Positions 26,831-35,372 are shown, counted from the stretch's first letter. The stretch is 36,074 nucleotides of DNA from Pseudanabaena cinerea FACHB-1277 (GCF_014696345.1 NZ_JACJPY010000042.1:1-36074), one strand, 5' to 3'. Program-made: numbers and translations. The notes: generated from the sequence alone by a model not told the origin.

Positions 26831-27211
26831 TTATCCTTCATAGGAATCTAAATCTAACGCCGCAGAGCCACCACGATCTAATTCGACTAACATTTGTCCC
26901 AACTGTCGCCATACCAATAGCGCAATTCCCAAAGTAATCGGTAAGGCAACAACATAACCAAACAAAGTTGGTAAGCCAAATACTTCAAGCCCAGTTGCCA
27001 TAAATATGGCAATGCTGATGGTCATGCCTAAGTAGGGAACTTTGATGCTGAAGCTCTTGAGTTCGAGGAGTGTGCGCGATGACTTGCTCACAGACCAAGC
27101 ATTCACCAGATTGCGTAGGGTGACTTCAAACGATCGCCCACAGGCAAGACCAGCAATCAGTGAAACAGCAAACAAAAAATAAGGCGGATCGGCTGGAAAG
27201 TAATAATTCAC
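26831..27211 (-). CDS. Conserved-type membrane protein, function unknown
   Basis: A 126-aa protein with three hydrophobic stretches (about residues 10-26, 58-75 and 80-102). The segment between the first two is basic (RNLVNAWSVSKSSRTLLELKSFSIK). The tail is acidic (LDLDSYEG). The N-terminus lacks a cleavable signal, so it is probably an inner or thylakoid membrane protein. I do not recognise a family. It is read in the same direction as the next upstream gene (the CTERM protein), but two large hairpins in the 174-bp gap suggest separate transcription. Confidence 0.6.
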   Translation of the reverse strand: MNYYFPADPPYFLFAVSLIAGLACGRSFEVTLRNLVNAWSVSKSSRTLLELKSFSIKVPYLGMTISIAIFMATGLEVFGLPTLFGYVVALPITLGIALLVWRQLGQMLVELDRGGSAALDLDSYEG

Positions 27212-27269
27212 GGTTATAAAATATATTAAATACTAGTAGTATGTCTGTATCTTATAGCGGTTTTACATC

Positions 27270-27302
27270 AAAGCGCAAAGTGGCATAGCCATTTTGCGCT
27301 TT
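27270..27302. repeat. 15-bp stem-loop with a 3-nt loop
   Basis: The arms 27270-27284 and 27288-27302 pair fully, with one G-U. It is one of two adjacent strong hairpins in this gap. It may be a palindromic dispersed repeat. Confidence 0.55.
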
Positions 27303-27337
27303 AGAATCTCTGACAGGAGTATTTTTTTTTAGAACCG

Positions 27338-27376
27338 AAAAGAGAGTTGCGGCACTTCGTGCCGCAACTCTCTTTT
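27338..27376 (-). terminator. Terminator of the CTERM-protein gene
   Basis: A perfect 18-bp inverted repeat (27338-27355 and 27359-27376) with a 3-nt loop. It lies 9 nt after the minus-strand stop at 27386, and the minus-strand stem ends in TTTT. Confidence 0.75.
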
Positions 27377-27385
27377 GCTTTTTGA

Positions 27386-28312
27386 CTATGCTTGATTAGC
27401 CTTAGCTTGTTGCTTGCGCCTAATGCGCCAGCCACCAACAGCACCCGCCACCAAAATACCAGCGATCGCAGGTGGTACTGGTACGGGTCTAGTGGGTACA
27501 TAGCCAGAGATGGTGTCATTGCTGCACTCAAAACCTAGGGTGGCGAGGAAGGACATTCCCCGAACATCTTCAGGCAATGTAAAAGCAAAGCCGAAGATAT
27601 GCTTATTGCTGGAGGCTATATTAACATTGGTGGGAAACATGGATGCGGCTAGGTCAGCAGGGCTGAGAGAGCGTACATTACCGCCAGTGTACTTAGTTCC
27701 AGTTGCGATTACATTGGGAACAGCAACGGAAGTGTTTTTAGTATAGTCACCGAAATAGGAATTGCTCCATGTCAAATCCCCAAATCTAGAGTTGGGGTCG
27801 GGCAAATTCTTGTTATCGTTATCAGCCTTTACTTTCTTGTTATAATCGTTCAGCTTGGCATAGCCACTATTGGTTGAAGCAACGCTCTTGCCAGTAACAT
27901 TTGTGTATACGCCATTGCCCACTGCCGAATCGTTAAAGGCAAAACGTACACCCAATAAAGAGCCTTGAGCAGATTTAAAAGTGCTGCCGTTGTCATAGCC
28001 AAGATCTAAGAACAGGTCGCCATAACCGACATTGTTAATCGTACCGCTAGCACCAGCAACATAGCTAGTATTGATACCAACAAAAAGTTCCTGTCCAACT
28101 TGCTTAAAGCCAAATCCGTAGAAATCATAGCGGCTAGTACCGCTAAATAGTGCGTTACCGCTTACTCCACCCGATCCATCGTAAAGTTGATCATCGTTAG
28201 CATAGTGCCAACCATTGATGAGGGTGCTAGCTTGAGCAGGTAAACCTACACTTAAAGCACCTAGGGAGAGTAATAATGCTGAAGCTATTTTCTGAACAAA
28301 TGCAATTTTCAT
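27386..28312 (-). CDS. XDD-type exosortase-dependent surface protein with PTPA-CTERM-like anchor
   Basis: A 308-aa secreted protein. An N-terminal signal peptide (hydrophobic ASALLLSLGALSVGLPAQAS) is followed by a beta-rich domain (about 33-240) starting INGWHYANDDQLYDGSGG and containing YGFGFKQVGQELFVGIN and GYGDLFLDLGYDNG, the pattern of cyanobacterial XDD exosortase-dependent proteins. The C-terminus has the sorting signal: PVPVPPAIAG, a hydrophobic helix and RRKQQ. These tags are recognised by the CrtA/cyanoexosortase system and lead to surface or sheath attachment. ATG 28312 is chosen because AGGGAAAC precedes it; GTG 28336 would add eight unlikely residues. The exosortase gene is not in this window. 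Confidence 0.7.
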   Translation of the reverse strand: MKIAFVQKIASALLLSLGALSVGLPAQASTLINGWHYANDDQLYDGSGGVSGNALFSGTSRYDFYGFGFKQVGQELFVGINTSYVAGASGTINNVGYGDLFLDLGYDNGSTFKSAQGSLLGVRFAFNDSAVGNGVYTNVTGKSVASTNSGYAKLNDYNKKVKADNDNKNLPDPNSRFGDLTWSNSYFGDYTKNTSVAVPNVIATGTKYTGGNVRSLSPADLAASMFPTNVNIASSNKHIFGFAFTLPEDVRGMSFLATLGFECSNDTISGYVPTRPVPVPPAIAGILVAGAVGGWRIRRKQQAKANQA

Positions 28313-28498
28313 GTTTCCCTGCTCCCCAGCATTCACAAATCCAGAAGCCTTAAGCCTAGAGTATGAACAACTGGTCTACATAAATTTAATTAACAGAATT
28401 GAGCATAGGTATTTTGTCGAGAGTTAGATACTAACTTAGGTTATCAAATAGTTATTTTTTAGTTATTAGTTTGGCTATTTGCGCTAAATTAAACATCC

Positions 28499-28533
28499 AA
28501 AGAAAGAAGAAAGCGCCGCTTTCTTCTTTCTTT
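28499..28533 (-). terminator. Terminator of the DUF3611 gene
   Basis: A long inverted repeat (28499-28515 and 28517-28533) of a purine tract and its complement, just after the minus-strand stop at 28539. The central bases cannot all pair, so the real loop is about 5 nt. Confidence 0.6.
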
Positions 28534-28538
28534 TAGTA

Positions 28539-29156
28539 TTAGTCGCGAGGTTTATCGGTGGCGCGATTGAGCAGCCATAATGATGAGACTAAACCCACAA
28601 AATGGGCGAAAATAATATTAAAGCTTGCCTGAATAATTTGAAAGTCGAGGGGTTGAATCGTCAGGTTGAAATTACCAGAGCCAGCAAATACACCCTGTTG
28701 CGATCGCAGGGTCAGTGAGCCGATAATTGCGGCAGAGCCGATTAGGGTCACAAACATCCCAATTAAATTGATGATTAAGCCGATTTTGATCTGCAAAATA
28801 GTTTGGGTTTTAGTGGGGCGATCGGGATATCGCAACTTTTCCGCCATCTGCGTATAGCGAAAGTTCCAAAAAATACTTGCCCCTAATACTGCCACCCCTG
28901 CCCAAGCAAAACTTAAGCCTGGCAAAGTGGCTGGGTTGCTATCAGCACCAGTGGGCAGCCCTGTTTGATTTCCCTTTAAAAAAACTAACTGCACTAGCAC
29001 CACCGATGAAATCACGCATAGCACCACCTGCGTCCAAAAAGCCGTCCAGCCCCACCGCCGAAATGAAACCATCACCCGTAAAACATTGGGTGAAACACCA
29101 CTTAGGTTATTGTCTCCGTTGGCATCTTTGTTTGTATTTTTAAGTTCTCTGGGCAT
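28539..29156 (-). CDS. DUF3611-family membrane protein (TIC21-like)
   Basis: A 205-aa protein with four hydrophobic helices (about 34-58, 78-98, 126-150, 175-196). The segment SPNVLRVMVSFRRWGWTAFWTQVVL is characteristic of the DUF3611 family, which includes chloroplast TIC21/PIC1, a protein of the inner envelope linked to protein import and iron transport. The cyanobacterial role is unproved; it is probably an inner or thylakoid membrane protein. It starts 15 nt after the stop of the TerB/Mo-nitrogenase-C gene and forms an operon with it. The first 20 residues are polar and likely face the cytoplasm. Confidence 0.75.
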   Translation of the reverse strand: MPRELKNTNKDANGDNNLSGVSPNVLRVMVSFRRWGWTAFWTQVVLCVISSVVLVQLVFLKGNQTGLPTGADSNPATLPGLSFAWAGVAVLGASIFWNFRYTQMAEKLRYPDRPTKTQTILQIKIGLIINLIGMFVTLIGSAAIIGSLTLRSQQGVFAGSGNFNLTIQPLDFQIIQASFNIIFAHFVGLVSSLWLLNRATDKPRD

Positions 29157-29171
29157 GGGATTTGTTAGGTT

Positions 29172-29828
29172 TTACTGGCAATATTTTGTGACATCTTCGC
29201 CTCTATCCGCCAAGTAATTGAGCGCTCGAAAGCGCAAACCCACTAGTTGATCGTAGAGTGGGTTGATTTCGCACATGGCGGGGATGTGCATAATTTTACG
29301 CCCAAATAGCTTAACATCACGCTCAAAGGGGCATTGGGCTGGAATAACTTTACAGATCAAATTTGCGAGTTTGGCATCGTGGATATCGAGATGATCGAGC
29401 CAATCTTTTACAGGATTGAGCAGATCGGGGTGATGTTCTTCATGGTGTGCTGCTGATTGTAGTTTTTGCCTCAGCTCATTTATGGCTGTGATCTCTTGAT
29501 GGAGCGCTCTAGAAAATTCTTGAATCACTTGGTCCTCACTATCAGTGTACTGTCCGTCCGCCAGTGCCATCATGACTGCCATTCTCAAAAAATTCTGCGC
29601 GATCGCAGGATCTTTGCCCAACCCATCCGCTAACTCTGCGGCGCTGATTGGAGGGTAATCGGAGAAGTTTGCACCTTCTTCTAACTCTTCGCTATGGCTG
29701 AGTTGATCGAATAAGGTGCGTTCTTGCTCGCTATAGTCATTGTCGGCAAGGGCGACACTCATGAGTCCACGCAGCCAAGCTGTGATTTGAGTTGAGGTAT
29801 AGGGTGAATGTTGTGTTTTCATAGCCAA
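29172..29828 (-). CDS. TerB-like protein with Mo-dependent nitrogenase C-terminal domain
   Basis: A 218-aa protein with two parts. Residues about 12-115 are helical and resemble the TerB/TerB-like fold (GLMSVALADNDYSEQERTLF, then MAVMMALADGQYTDSEDQVI, the paired acidic repeats of that fold). Residues about 150-215 fit the Mo-nitrogenase C-terminal domain found throughout cyanobacteria (LICKVIPAQCPFERDVKLFG, HIPAMCEINPLYDQL, FRALNYLADR). Despite its name, this domain occurs in strains that do not fix nitrogen, and its job is unknown. Three Cys sit in this part (C164, C173 and C194 by count), and a final Cys near the C-terminus. The DUF3611 gene follows 15 nt downstream. Confidence 0.7.
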   Translation of the reverse strand: MAMKTQHSPYTSTQITAWLRGLMSVALADNDYSEQERTLFDQLSHSEELEEGANFSDYPPISAAELADGLGKDPAIAQNFLRMAVMMALADGQYTDSEDQVIQEFSRALHQEITAINELRQKLQSAAHHEEHHPDLLNPVKDWLDHLDIHDAKLANLICKVIPAQCPFERDVKLFGRKIMHIPAMCEINPLYDQLVGLRFRALNYLADRGEDVTKYCQ

Positions 29829-29926
29829 TCGGTTAGTGACAATCGGTCAATGGTTTGTATAGATCATACAACTTTAAATCCTAAGAAGCGAGTGGCAGCG
29901 CTACAATCCGCTAGGCAATTCTTCTT

Positions 29927-29962
29927 AGAATTTTGCTTAGAATTTTGCTTGGAATTTTGCTT
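29927..29962 (+). repeat. Three 12-bp tandem repeats
   Basis: The unit AGAATTTTGCTT is repeated at 29927, 29939 and, as GGAATTTTGCTT, at 29951. They lie about 150 bp upstream of dnaX. The nearby pair CTAAGAAG (29881-29888) and CTTCTTAG (29921-29928) could form a hairpin overlapping the first unit. Confidence 0.7.
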
Positions 29963-30109
29963 GGATGGCGAATCATAAGAAAACCATTAAGCGCTATACA
30001 AAGCAAAGCCTTCCATGTTTTTCATGATTGGGAATTGGGTGATTTGCGCTGCAATGTAAGGGGCGACAGCTATACTTGATTAGCACTGCTCAATCATTGT
30101 TTGAATACT

Positions 30110-32419
30110 ATGGGCTATGAGCCGTTACACCACAAATATCGCCCCCAAACCTTTACAGATCTAGTCGGACAGGAGGCGATCGCCCATACCCTAGCAAATG
30201 CGCTGAATACTAAGCGGATCGCTCCTGCATATCTATTTACAGGCGCACGCGGCACTGGCAAAACCTCTAGTGCGCGGATCATGGCAAAGTCGCTCAATTG
30301 CCTTAGTTTTGACCATCCCACGCCTCACCCCTGTGGCAAGTGTGAGCTATGCCACAGCATCACCAATGGCAATGCCCTCGATATTACGGAAATTGACGCT
30401 GCCAGCAATACAGGCGTTGATAACATTCGGGAGTTGATCGAACGTGCCCAATTTGCCCCAGTCAAGGCAAGGTTTAAGGTCTATATTATTGACGAATGTT
30501 TGACGGGGGATACCCTTGTGCAGACTGATCTCGGTTTAATTCGTTTAGATGATCCATCTTTGTTAGGCAAACAGGTTTTAAGCTATGACGAGCAGACTGA
30601 AAAATGGGAGTACAAAAAAGTTTTGCGTTGGCTAGATCGTGGCATTAAACCAACTTTAATTATTAAAACCAATCAGCAGTCTATTCAATGTACAGGCAAT
30701 CACCTAATCAGGACTCACCTAGGATGGATCAAAGCAAGCAACATCAAAGCTGGGATGAGCATTTTGTCACCTGTGCCTGTGGAGAGGGTCGAATCTGTAA
30801 CCCTCGTTGGTGAAGAAAGAGTTTATGACATTGAGGTTGAGGATAATCATAATTTTGTGGCGAATGGATTGTTAGTGCATAACTGTCATATGTTAAGTAC
30901 CGCAGCATTCAATGCCCTTTTAAAAACCCTCGAAGAGCCACCCGATCGCGTTACTTTTATCCTTGCCACCACCGATCCACAGCGCGTATTACCGACTATT
31001 ATTTCCCGTTGTCAGCGTTTTGACTTTCGGCGCATTCCCCTTGATGCGATGGTACAGCACTTAGGGAAGATTGCAAAGAATGAGAATATTAATATTAATT
31101 TAGAAGCAATTACTCTAGTGGCACAGATCTCGCAGGGGGGACTGCGGGATGCGGAATCTTTGCTGGATCAATTGAGTTTGGTGGATGGCGAAATTAATGT
31201 CGGTGCGGTTTGGGATTTGGTCGGCTCAGTGCCAGAACAGGACTTACTGTCACTGGTGGAGGCGATCGCCAGCGATCATGCCACTGACCTCATCGACTAT
31301 GGGCGCAGGATTATGGATCGCGGTCGCGAACCTTTGATCGTGTTGCAGAACCTCGCCAATGTCTATCGTGATTTATTAATTGCCAAAACCGCCAGCGATC
31401 GCAGTGACTTAGTGGCGATGACTAGTGACGGTTGGCAGCGCCTAGTGCAGCTTGCCCAAGCTTTAGCCATTCCCCAAATCCTGCATGGTCAACAACACTT
31501 GCGATCGGCAGAATTCCAAATTCGCAACTCCACTCAACCACGACTTTGGTTAGAAATTACGCTCATGGGTTTATTGCCATCGGCAGCGATCGCCCCTATG
31601 CAATCCCATCAAGCCGCGATCGCGCCTCCACTGAATGTTAATCGCCCACCCATTGCCCAACGTCCAAATAATCCGTTACCTGCTGCGACTCCACCAGCGA
31701 TCGCCGCGCCACCATCAGTTGCACCATCAGTTGCACCATCAGTTGCGCCAATAACTCCAACCACCCCTGTCAGCAGCCCTTCTCCAATTAGCGCAGCTCC
31801 TATTCTCAACCCAGAAACTCCTCCTCTTTCTGAAACTCCATTATACTCAGGAGATGATGATCTTGAAGACTTTGCTGGCATCGGCTATGACCTCGCTCAA
31901 GTCTGGCAGAATGTTCTTGCGATCATGCAACCATCGACCAAAGCTTTACTAATTCACACTATGAAAGCGTTTGTGATGGGTATTGAACATCAAACTGTGA
32001 GAATATGTCTTGCGGTGGAACGGAGTAACCAAATTGAAAATCATGCCAAAGAGAAGCGGAATGAATTAGAGTCTGCGTTTTCTAGAGTCCTGCAAAGGTC
32101 AGTCAAGGTGGCTTTTCGCTGCGATCCTCATGCTGTCGCAACCACAACTAGCCCAACGCCTAACCCACCTACTGTAAATCGTGCAGCGATCGCACCACCA
32201 CCATTTAATCCCAATCCACCCAATCCCCAACCATCCTCGCCTTATCCTCCCCAATCTTCATCACCAATTCCGCCCAATCCTCCCGTTAGTAATTCTGCAA
32301 ACAATTCCCAAGGTCATTCTCCTAGTCCCGCTTTCACTCCACTGTCATCAGAGGATATGGTGATTAGAAATGTGGCAGAGTTCTTTAATGGGCAAATTGT
32401 TGATTTGGAAGATAGCTAG
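30110..32419 (+). CDS. dnaX: DNA polymerase III subunit gamma/tau, with an intein
   Basis: A 769-aa precursor of the clamp-loader ATPase. MGYEPLHHKYRPQTF is the standard N-terminus, so ATG 30110 is preferred over TTG 30101. It has Walker A GARGTGKT (45-52), four zinc-binding Cys (64, 75, 78, 81), Walker B YIIDE, then a mini-intein (130-258), then CHML to complete the DExH box, sensor 1 LATTD, the SRC motif ISRCQRFDF, and sensor 2 GGLRDAE. After splicing the protein would be 640 aa. The C-terminal region is rich in Pro, Ala and Ser with a repeated VAPS unit (12-bp repeats near 31712-31749). With SSB and polymerase partners it loads the beta clamp. It is probably essential, so splicing must be efficient. 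Confidence 0.95.
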   Translation: MGYEPLHHKYRPQTFTDLVGQEAIAHTLANALNTKRIAPAYLFTGARGTGKTSSARIMAKSLNCLSFDHPTPHPCGKCELCHSITNGNALDITEIDAASNTGVDNIRELIERAQFAPVKARFKVYIIDECLTGDTLVQTDLGLIRLDDPSLLGKQVLSYDEQTEKWEYKKVLRWLDRGIKPTLIIKTNQQSIQCTGNHLIRTHLGWIKASNIKAGMSILSPVPVERVESVTLVGEERVYDIEVEDNHNFVANGLLVHNCHMLSTAAFNALLKTLEEPPDRVTFILATTDPQRVLPTIISRCQRFDFRRIPLDAMVQHLGKIAKNENININLEAITLVAQISQGGLRDAESLLDQLSLVDGEINVGAVWDLVGSVPEQDLLSLVEAIASDHATDLIDYGRRIMDRGREPLIVLQNLANVYRDLLIAKTASDRSDLVAMTSDGWQRLVQLAQALAIPQILHGQQHLRSAEFQIRNSTQPRLWLEITLMGLLPSAAIAPMQSHQAAIAPPLNVNRPPIAQRPNNPLPAATPPAIAAPPSVAPSVAPSVAPITPTTPVSSPSPISAAPILNPETPPLSETPLYSGDDDLEDFAGIGYDLAQVWQNVLAIMQPSTKALLIHTMKAFVMGIEHQTVRICLAVERSNQIENHAKEKRNELESAFSRVLQRSVKVAFRCDPHAVATTTSPTPNPPTVNRAAIAPPPFNPNPPNPQPSSPYPPQSSSPIPPNPPVSNSANNSQGHSPSPAFTPLSSEDMVIRNVAEFFNGQIVDLEDS
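30497..30883 (+). other. 129-aa mini-intein in DnaX
   Basis: Bases 30497-30883 encode 129 residues that interrupt YIIDE/CHML. The first residue is Cys (block A, CLTGDTLVQT), block B holds T66-x-x-H69 (CTGNHLI), block F has VYDIEVEDNHNF, and block G ends NGLLVHN with penultimate His and final Asn, followed by extein Cys. These are all residues needed for class 1 splicing. The homing endonuclease domain is absent; a short linker (about residues 91-106) bridges the two halves. The same site and start are seen in the Synechocystis DnaX intein, which is 430 aa. Confidence 0.95.
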
Positions 32420-32549
32420 GCATATTTGGACAAATGAATTTTGCTTACGGAAAAGCTCTAAAGCTTTACGACAGTAGGAAATTGCGTCATCTTCTTTTAC
32501 CAAGCTTGGCAAATCTATCGCCATGTTCTTTGTAATAATTTGCGTCTGC

Positions 32550-34199
32550 TTAAAAGGGTAAAGTGGTGATGCACTTTTGACGATCCATGTCGCTGATGAT
32601 GCTGGCTGGAAGTTCTGGTACTTCAGAGGTGGCATAGATGGGATAAAGATCGCCATTGCCTGAGTCTCTAGATGCAACGATATTTTCGCGATCAATCCAG
32701 AAGAAGCCTTTACCGCCGCCATAGCGTAATTCTCTGTTGAGTACGGTTCCAATTTGCATGGTCAAATTTCCCTGATAGTCTTTGGTGACGACACAGGTTC
32801 CGCCTTTGGCTGTGGATGGATAGACATAAAAGGATTTATTGCCTGTGTACCAACTACCTAAAAATTTGGCGGCGGCAGGGTTACGACTTTCCCATTCTCT
32901 CTGAAATTTGCGTCGTTGATTTTGTTGGTTGCCTTTGAGATTAACTAAGCTTGCTGGGTTCCTAGATGCCCGTAAAATGCGATCGACTTTCTTGAAATCT
33001 TCGTTGGTAGGATATTTGGCGATCGCATCTGTTGGTCTTACAGGAGTGGAAGAAGATGGAGCAGAAGGTGTATTTTCGTGATTCCCCCACGGTATCTCAT
33101 TGAAATCTTGTCTTTGGTTGATACCTCTTAAAATAGACATCAAACTATAGATATTCGGGCTGTCTCTAAGATAAACAAAGTCAGCAATTTGCCATCTATT
33201 ATTATTTTTAGAGACTAAAACTTTAATTGGATTAGGTCTTCTTCTGCTATATCCAAGCCCTGTTTGGAGAGTAACATATACTTCAGCCGAATCCTGTTTA
33301 GGAGCAACTGAATCGATCTGAAATGAATAGCTTCCAACTTGAGCATTAGAAAACACATCGAAGTTAAGTATGCCACTCCATCGAGGCATCTCACTTATAC
33401 GAATAGCTCTATCTAAATTTCTGTAGAGCTCTGGAGTAAATGCCCTCCTCTTCTGCGATAGTGTACGGCGGTAAGTATCACTGTTTTGAAAATACCAAGT
33501 ATAAAAATCAAAGACAATGGATTCAGAAGGATGTTTTTGTGTAGGAGATTGAGTCTGAGTTTGAGAAGGTAGAGAAGCTGTACATCCTAAATCTGCAAAT
33601 CTTCTGTCACGGATTTCTTGTAACCTTGTTGGGAATATGTATGTGAAGACTGATTTCCTACTCCCAACAGTTGTGTATTGGGCAATAATATCAGTTTTTT
33701 GATCTGGAACAGCAACCCCTGATTGTTTCCTTATTAAGCCACCTTTCTTTCTAATAAATGTTGTTTTACCAAAATCTCCAGATACTAGTAATTTATCCCC
33801 TGTGACCCTACCAATACTAATTTTCTGCTTTGTCCCACCTTCGTCATAGAAAGTCAGGACAGCACATATTTGTCCTTTAGTTTGCGATGGATAAAAGCTA
33901 TAGCTTTCTTCCCATCCCGACCACATCCCCAAGAACGGAGAAATAGATGGATCAGCTTTTGCCCAAGCATTTGCAAAGTTATTGACTTGAGTAATCTCTG
34001 ATGCTGATCGTATATCTGTATAAGCTCTAACGCGACTTGATCCCAACGCTGCCACATCAAAATCTGGTTCAAGCGATCGGATTTCTTGATCAGATAAATA
34101 TCGGTTGGAAACTTGAGCGATCGCCTCTGTAATATTCCCCATGCTGAAAGATATAGAAGTAGCAACTAAACCAATTAGTAGATTTTTTGAATTAAACAT
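32550..34199 (-). CDS. Secreted protein: repeated YPS-KG-C module, DUF3828-like domain, second module
   Basis: A 549-aa exported protein. A signal peptide (ending near EAIAQ) is followed by RYLSDQEIRSLEPDF and a first module (about 85-220): FLGMW, then FYPSQTKGQICAV, a GKTTFIRKK turn, FPTRL and GCTASLP. The middle (about 225-365) looks like DUF3828/NTF2 (FDFYTWYFQNSDTYR, then VLVSKNNNRWQIADFVYL). The C-terminal part (about 440-549) repeats the module: FLGSW, VYPSTAKGGTCVV and a final CITTLP. The next upstream gene has the same start and module. I cannot name the module or its function. Cys pairs suggest periplasmic folding. It is the last gene of a four-gene run, 45 nt after the previous one. 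Confidence 0.7.
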   Translation of the reverse strand: MFNSKNLLIGLVATSISFSMGNITEAIAQVSNRYLSDQEIRSLEPDFDVAALGSSRVRAYTDIRSASEITQVNNFANAWAKADPSISPFLGMWSGWEESYSFYPSQTKGQICAVLTFYDEGGTKQKISIGRVTGDKLLVSGDFGKTTFIRKKGGLIRKQSGVAVPDQKTDIIAQYTTVGSRKSVFTYIFPTRLQEIRDRRFADLGCTASLPSQTQTQSPTQKHPSESIVFDFYTWYFQNSDTYRRTLSQKRRAFTPELYRNLDRAIRISEMPRWSGILNFDVFSNAQVGSYSFQIDSVAPKQDSAEVYVTLQTGLGYSRRRPNPIKVLVSKNNNRWQIADFVYLRDSPNIYSLMSILRGINQRQDFNEIPWGNHENTPSAPSSSTPVRPTDAIAKYPTNEDFKKVDRILRASRNPASLVNLKGNQQNQRRKFQREWESRNPAAAKFLGSWYTGNKSFYVYPSTAKGGTCVVTKDYQGNLTMQIGTVLNRELRYGGGKGFFWIDRENIVASRDSGNGDLYPIYATSEVPELPASIISDMDRQKCITTLPF

Positions 34200-34244
34200 G
34201 ATGTAAACTTCTTTGATATTTGTGATGATATGAAAAAACTAGTA

Positions 34245-34895
34245 TTAAGGGGATAAAGATGTTGTGCAGCCCATTTGAGTAAAGCGACCTTTATCCAGTT
34301 TTCCTATCCCCCTGAAGTCATTGAGTCCTAAGTGTCTTGGGAAATGTAATGGTAGAACTGATCTTTTTCCATTACTAAAGGAGTATTTAGCAAGAAATAC
34401 TCCTTCTTGACTGTTTTTTGTGCGGTTACTCTTTTTTCTGGTAATAACTACCTTTCCTAGCTCTCCATCTGACACAAGTCTGCCGCCCTGAACTGTTCCA
34501 AAATTATAAGCAGGGGGATAGCCGAGGACTGCTTCAACTACACAAACTCGCCCCTTTCTTTGAGAAGGGTAGATGTGGAGAGAAACATCATCCATATATG
34601 TCCAAGTACCAAGAAATGGGGCAAAATTTGGCATAGAAGGATCAACTTTCTGCCACGCATTTACAATGCGGTTAATTTGCGTTGAGTAAGTACGCAAAGC
34701 TTCACCAGAAAAAGCATTCATAAATTTAGTTGCTCTCTCAAATTCAGGCTCAAGAGAATTAATTTCTTGATTGGATAGGTATCGACTAGAGTATGGAACT
34801 TGCGCGATCGCCCCTGACCAATTTCCTACCATCCAAACCGTAGCAAAACTCAACGAACCTAACAAAACATTTTTAGCAAACATCATAAAATTCAC
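34245..34895 (-). CDS. Secreted single-module paralogue of the downstream protein
   Basis: A 216-aa exported protein with a signal peptide (FAKNVLLGSLSFATVW ... GAIAQ). The mature part starts SSRYLSNQEINSLEPEFERA, nearly the same as the 32550-34199 protein, and holds one copy of the module: FLGTW, IYPSQRKGRVCVV, GKVVITRKK, FPRHL, then MGCTTSLSP. The two Cys (in CVV and GCT) match the Cys positions of the other copies. The start is GTG 34895 with AGG nearby; ATG at 34886 or 34883 is equally possible. The gene clearly shares an ancestor with its neighbour. Function unknown. Confidence 0.7.
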   Translation of the reverse strand: MNFMMFAKNVLLGSLSFATVWMVGNWSGAIAQVPYSSRYLSNQEINSLEPEFERATKFMNAFSGEALRTYSTQINRIVNAWQKVDPSMPNFAPFLGTWTYMDDVSLHIYPSQRKGRVCVVEAVLGYPPAYNFGTVQGGRLVSDGELGKVVITRKKSNRTKNSQEGVFLAKYSFSNGKRSVLPLHFPRHLGLNDFRGIGKLDKGRFTQMGCTTSLSP

Positions 34896-34924
34896 TTAGC
34901 AACCTAAATTAGTATATTCAGAAA

Positions 34925-35332
34925 CTAATAGCACACAGAATTACGCCCTATTTGGAGACAATTGATCACATTTTGATCATTTCTATTCATCCGCTCCATA
35001 GTTTCTCTAGAAATACGTTCAAACGATATGGGATGACGATAATAACCGCGAGCGCAAACACCATCAACACTCATCTCTCCATTGCAAGTTTTCTCGCCTC
35101 GCCCCTGGAGTCCCCATTTCATGGTAGTCACTACACCATCTTTCCAAACTAATTTACTCACCCCTCCTCCAGCCCAAGAAGTTGATTCATAGATACAAGT
35201 CTGCCGCAGTTCTAACTGTTCTCCACGAAAAAAATAACAGGGTTTAGGTTGTGGCTCAGTTCTTCCTGCTTGCACAGGATTTGCCGACAAGAGCAACATG
35301 ATAGAAGGTATTAAAGCGATCAACTTTTTCAT
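34925..35332 (-). CDS. Small secreted cysteine-rich protein
   Basis: A 135-aa protein with a clear signal peptide (KKLIALIPSIMLLLSANPVQAG). The mature part has six Cys (in KPCYF, RQTCIY, EKTCNG, DGVCARG, INCLQ and SVCY), an even number that suits disulfide bonds after export. Its sequence has a beta character (KLVWKDGVVTTMKWGLQGRG). I do not recognise the family. It lies within a four-gene run of secreted proteins on the minus strand; gaps to its neighbours are 29 and 40 nt. Confidence 0.65.
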   Translation of the reverse strand: MKKLIALIPSIMLLLSANPVQAGRTEPQPKPCYFFRGEQLELRQTCIYESTSWAGGGVSKLVWKDGVVTTMKWGLQGRGEKTCNGEMSVDGVCARGYYRHPISFERISRETMERMNRNDQNVINCLQIGRNSVCY

Positions 35333-35372
35333 TTTTCTATATTTCTATATTTGCTAAAAGGCGAATGTTTGA

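Noticed and set aside
29172-29828. Part of a nitrogen-fixation cluster
   Set aside because: The Mo-nitrogenase C-terminal domain occurs in many cyanobacteria without nif genes, and no nif gene is in the window.
32348-32752. 134-aa minus-strand reading frame overlapping the end of dnaX and the start of the gap
   Set aside because: It crosses the 3' end of dnaX and the coding region of 32550-34199 in another frame. It has no start signal and no recognisable domain.
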